From Acidobacteriota bacterium (GTDB lineage: Bacteria; Acidobacteriota; Vicinamibacteria; Marinacidobacterales; SMYC01): a stretch of DNA of 64,000 nt. Under the pieces are notes generated by a model. That model did not search any database. It was not told the origin of the DNA and was given only the letters and a program-made list of their open reading frames with translations. The position numbers were made by a program, and so were the translations under genes. The stretch's first letter is position 1. Every line of letters starts with the position of its first letter. Below are positions 62,334 to 64,000 of this stretch, one piece after another. The DNA is taken from contig SMYC01000152.1 in NCBI GenBank assembly GCA_004356105.1, forward strand, positions 1-64,000. Direction: 5' to 3'.

Positions 62334-63419
62334 ATGTCTGTGAAACGCTCCACAACCGAACAAAACGAGCTCATTGCCGCGCTCGCGCTCGCGCGTATCG
62401 AGAGGACGCCCTGCCGGCATCGCGTGGAGCTCGTCCGCCGCGTCGGCTCATGCAAAAAAGCGCTCCACGAGCTCACTTCGCGCCCGGATTCGTTGCTCGA
62501 TCGCGCGCGGCGCGAGCTCGACGCGTTGCACGCCCAGGGTTTCGATGCGCTGGCGCTCACCGATGCGAGCTACCCGCGCCTGCTGAAGATGGCGCTGGAC
62601 CCTCCATTGGCTCTGACCGTCTGGGGTCAGCTCGAGCCGAGCGACGGGCTTTCGCTCTCAATCGTGGGCTCGCGCCGCGCGACCCGCTACGGGCTAGAGA
62701 TGGCAGGACGCCTCGCGGGCGAGCTCGCCTGGGCAGGTCTCACGATCGTGAGCGGGCTCGCACGCGGGATCGACGGCGCGGCACACCGAGGAGCTCTAGA
62801 GCAGCAAGGGAGGACCATCGCGATCCTCGGCTCCGGCTTGAAAAACATCTACCCGAGCGAGCACCGCCGCCTCGCCGAGCAAATCGCTGACAACGGTGCC
62901 GTCCTTTCTGAGTTCGCGACGGCCGAGCCCCCGCGCGCTCGAAACTTTCCGCGGCGCAATCGCATTCTTACAGGGATGACTCTGGGCACAATCGTCGTCG
63001 AAGCCGCGCTCAAGAGTGGGTCGCTCGTTTCCGCGCGACACGCTCTCGAACAAAATCGCGAAGTCTTCGCCGTGCCCGGCCCGGCCCGAGCCGAGAACAG
63101 CGCAGGCGTGCACGCCTTGATCCGCGACGGCGCGACGCTGGTGACGGAAGCTCGAGACGTCGTCGAAGAGCTGCGGCCGGAGATACGCGCGCTGCTTCGC
63201 GAAAGACGCCCCGGCGCCGCTTCAGCGCGGCCCGAGCTCGACGAGCACGAGCGCATGGTTTACACCGAGCTCAGCCGAGCGCAGAGCGCGGTGGATGTCG
63301 ACGCGCTGCTCGAGCGTGTCGACATGCCTACCGAGCGCGCTTTGTCCGTCTTGTGCGGCCTCGAAGTCAAAGGATGGATCTGGAGGCTCGGATCCGGCCT
63401 CTACCAGGTAAAGCCGTAG
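62334..63419 (+). CDS. dprA: DNA-processing protein DprA/Smf
   Basis: LSIVGSRRATRYG, IVSGLARGIDGAAHRGAL, ILGSGLKNIYPSEH, FPRRNRILTGMTLGTIVVEAALKSGSLVSAR. Confidence 0.95.
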   Translation: MSVKRSTTEQNELIAALALARIERTPCRHRVELVRRVGSCKKALHELTSRPDSLLDRARRELDALHAQGFDALALTDASYPRLLKMALDPPLALTVWGQLEPSDGLSLSIVGSRRATRYGLEMAGRLAGELAWAGLTIVSGLARGIDGAAHRGALEQQGRTIAILGSGLKNIYPSEHRRLAEQIADNGAVLSEFATAEPPRARNFPRRNRILTGMTLGTIVVEAALKSGSLVSARHALEQNREVFAVPGPARAENSAGVHALIRDGATLVTEARDVVEELRPEIRALLRERRPGAASARPELDEHERMVYTELSRAQSAVDVDALLERVDMPTERALSVLCGLEVKGWIWRLGSGLYQVKP

Positions 63420-63560
63420 CGCTCGCTGCCCGAAAACCCAAAAGAAAGGAGAGGTGGGGATAGGAGGGGAGGTGGGGATAAAAAAGACAGAACAGATCTT
63501 TGCCTTTATCCCCATATCCCCGTTCTTATCCCCACATCCCCTTGCTCTTTTTGTGCGGCC
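63354..63560 (+). repeat. Copy B of the ~200 bp G-rich inverted-repeat element, starting inside the dprA 3' end
   Basis: Same core as 49320-49453 (GGAGAGGTGGGGATAGGAGGGGAGGTGGGGATA ... TTTATCCCCATATCCCCG). Confidence 0.9.
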
Positions 63561-63619
63561 CCGCGGGGCCGAAACTGGCACGAGTTTGCGGATCTCAATT
63601 CTTTAGCTACACTATTCCC

Positions 63620-64000
63620 ATGGCGAAGTCACTCGTGATCGTGGAATCGCCCGCCAAGGCGAAGACCATCAACAAGTTTCTCGGACGCAATTACATCGTC
63701 CGAGCCTCCATGGGACATGTGCGCGACTTGCCGAAGAGCAAGCTCGGTGTGGATGTCGAGCACGGCTTCGTACCGGACTACGTCGTCATTCCCAAGAAGA
63801 AGAAGATCCTCTCGGAGCTCAAGATCGAGGCGCAGAAGGCCGACGCGATCTACCTCGCTCCAGATCCCGACCGCGAAGGCGAAGCGATCAGCTTCCACCT
63901 GGCCGAAGAGCTCAAAAGCAAGGACAGCAAGATTTACCGTATCCTCTTTAACGAGATCACGAAGAAAGCGATCCAAGAAGCCATCAAGAATCCGCGCCAG
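63620..64000 (+). CDS. topA: DNA topoisomerase I, N-terminal part (truncated by the window edge)
   Basis: MAKSLVIVESPAKAKTINKFLGRNYIVRASMGHVRDLP Toprim start, DPDREGEAISFHLAEEL. Confidence 0.97.
   Translation, partial: MAKSLVIVESPAKAKTINKFLGRNYIVRASMGHVRDLPKSKLGVDVEHGFVPDYVVIPKKKKILSELKIEAQKADAIYLAPDPDREGEAISFHLAEELKSKDSKIYRILFNEITKKAIQEAIKNPRQ

Overview
This 64 kb GC-rich bacterial window is gene-dense and mostly core genome. It looks Acidobacteriota-like, but that is an inference from gene content only. Left part: 3' end of mutS2, then dnaG, rpoD, a CAU-anticodon tRNA, a zinc-ribbon protein, pgeF/YfiH and a B12-radical SAM protein. Middle-left is an accessory segment: secreted esterase, lone PilW-like pilin, D-aminoacylase, sulfatase-like protein, UbiD, an ABC importer split across two strands around a VapBC-type module, and an acyl-CoA synthetase. 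A complete minus-strand division/cell-wall (dcw) cluster follows, mraZ to ftsZ (39.1 to 21.8 kb). Right part: degenerate YchF-like protein, two GT2 glycosyltransferases, type IIA topoisomerase B and A subunits, Yip1 protein, a decayed SDR gene, lpxC, an ECF sigma/STAS/DUF1573 operon, comF, LapB-like TPR protein, a sigma-54 activator, rsfS, obg, rpmA, rplU, a peptidase-MA/TolB/BamA-like giant, dprA and the 5' end of topA. No CRISPR array, prophage or transposase was recognised. The observations most worth checking are: five 10-bp-phased MraZ-box-like repeats over the mraZ promoter; a 14.6 kb cluster of two parS-like palindromes around three DnaA-box-like repeats phased at 11 bp; a ~200 bp G-rich inverted-repeat element present twice, whose copies carry the dprA 3' end; an ftsA gene with no ATG/GTG/TTG start upstream of its nucleotide-binding motif; a 9-bp minisatellite inside lpxC; and sigma-54-type promoters before lpxC and the pilin gene.
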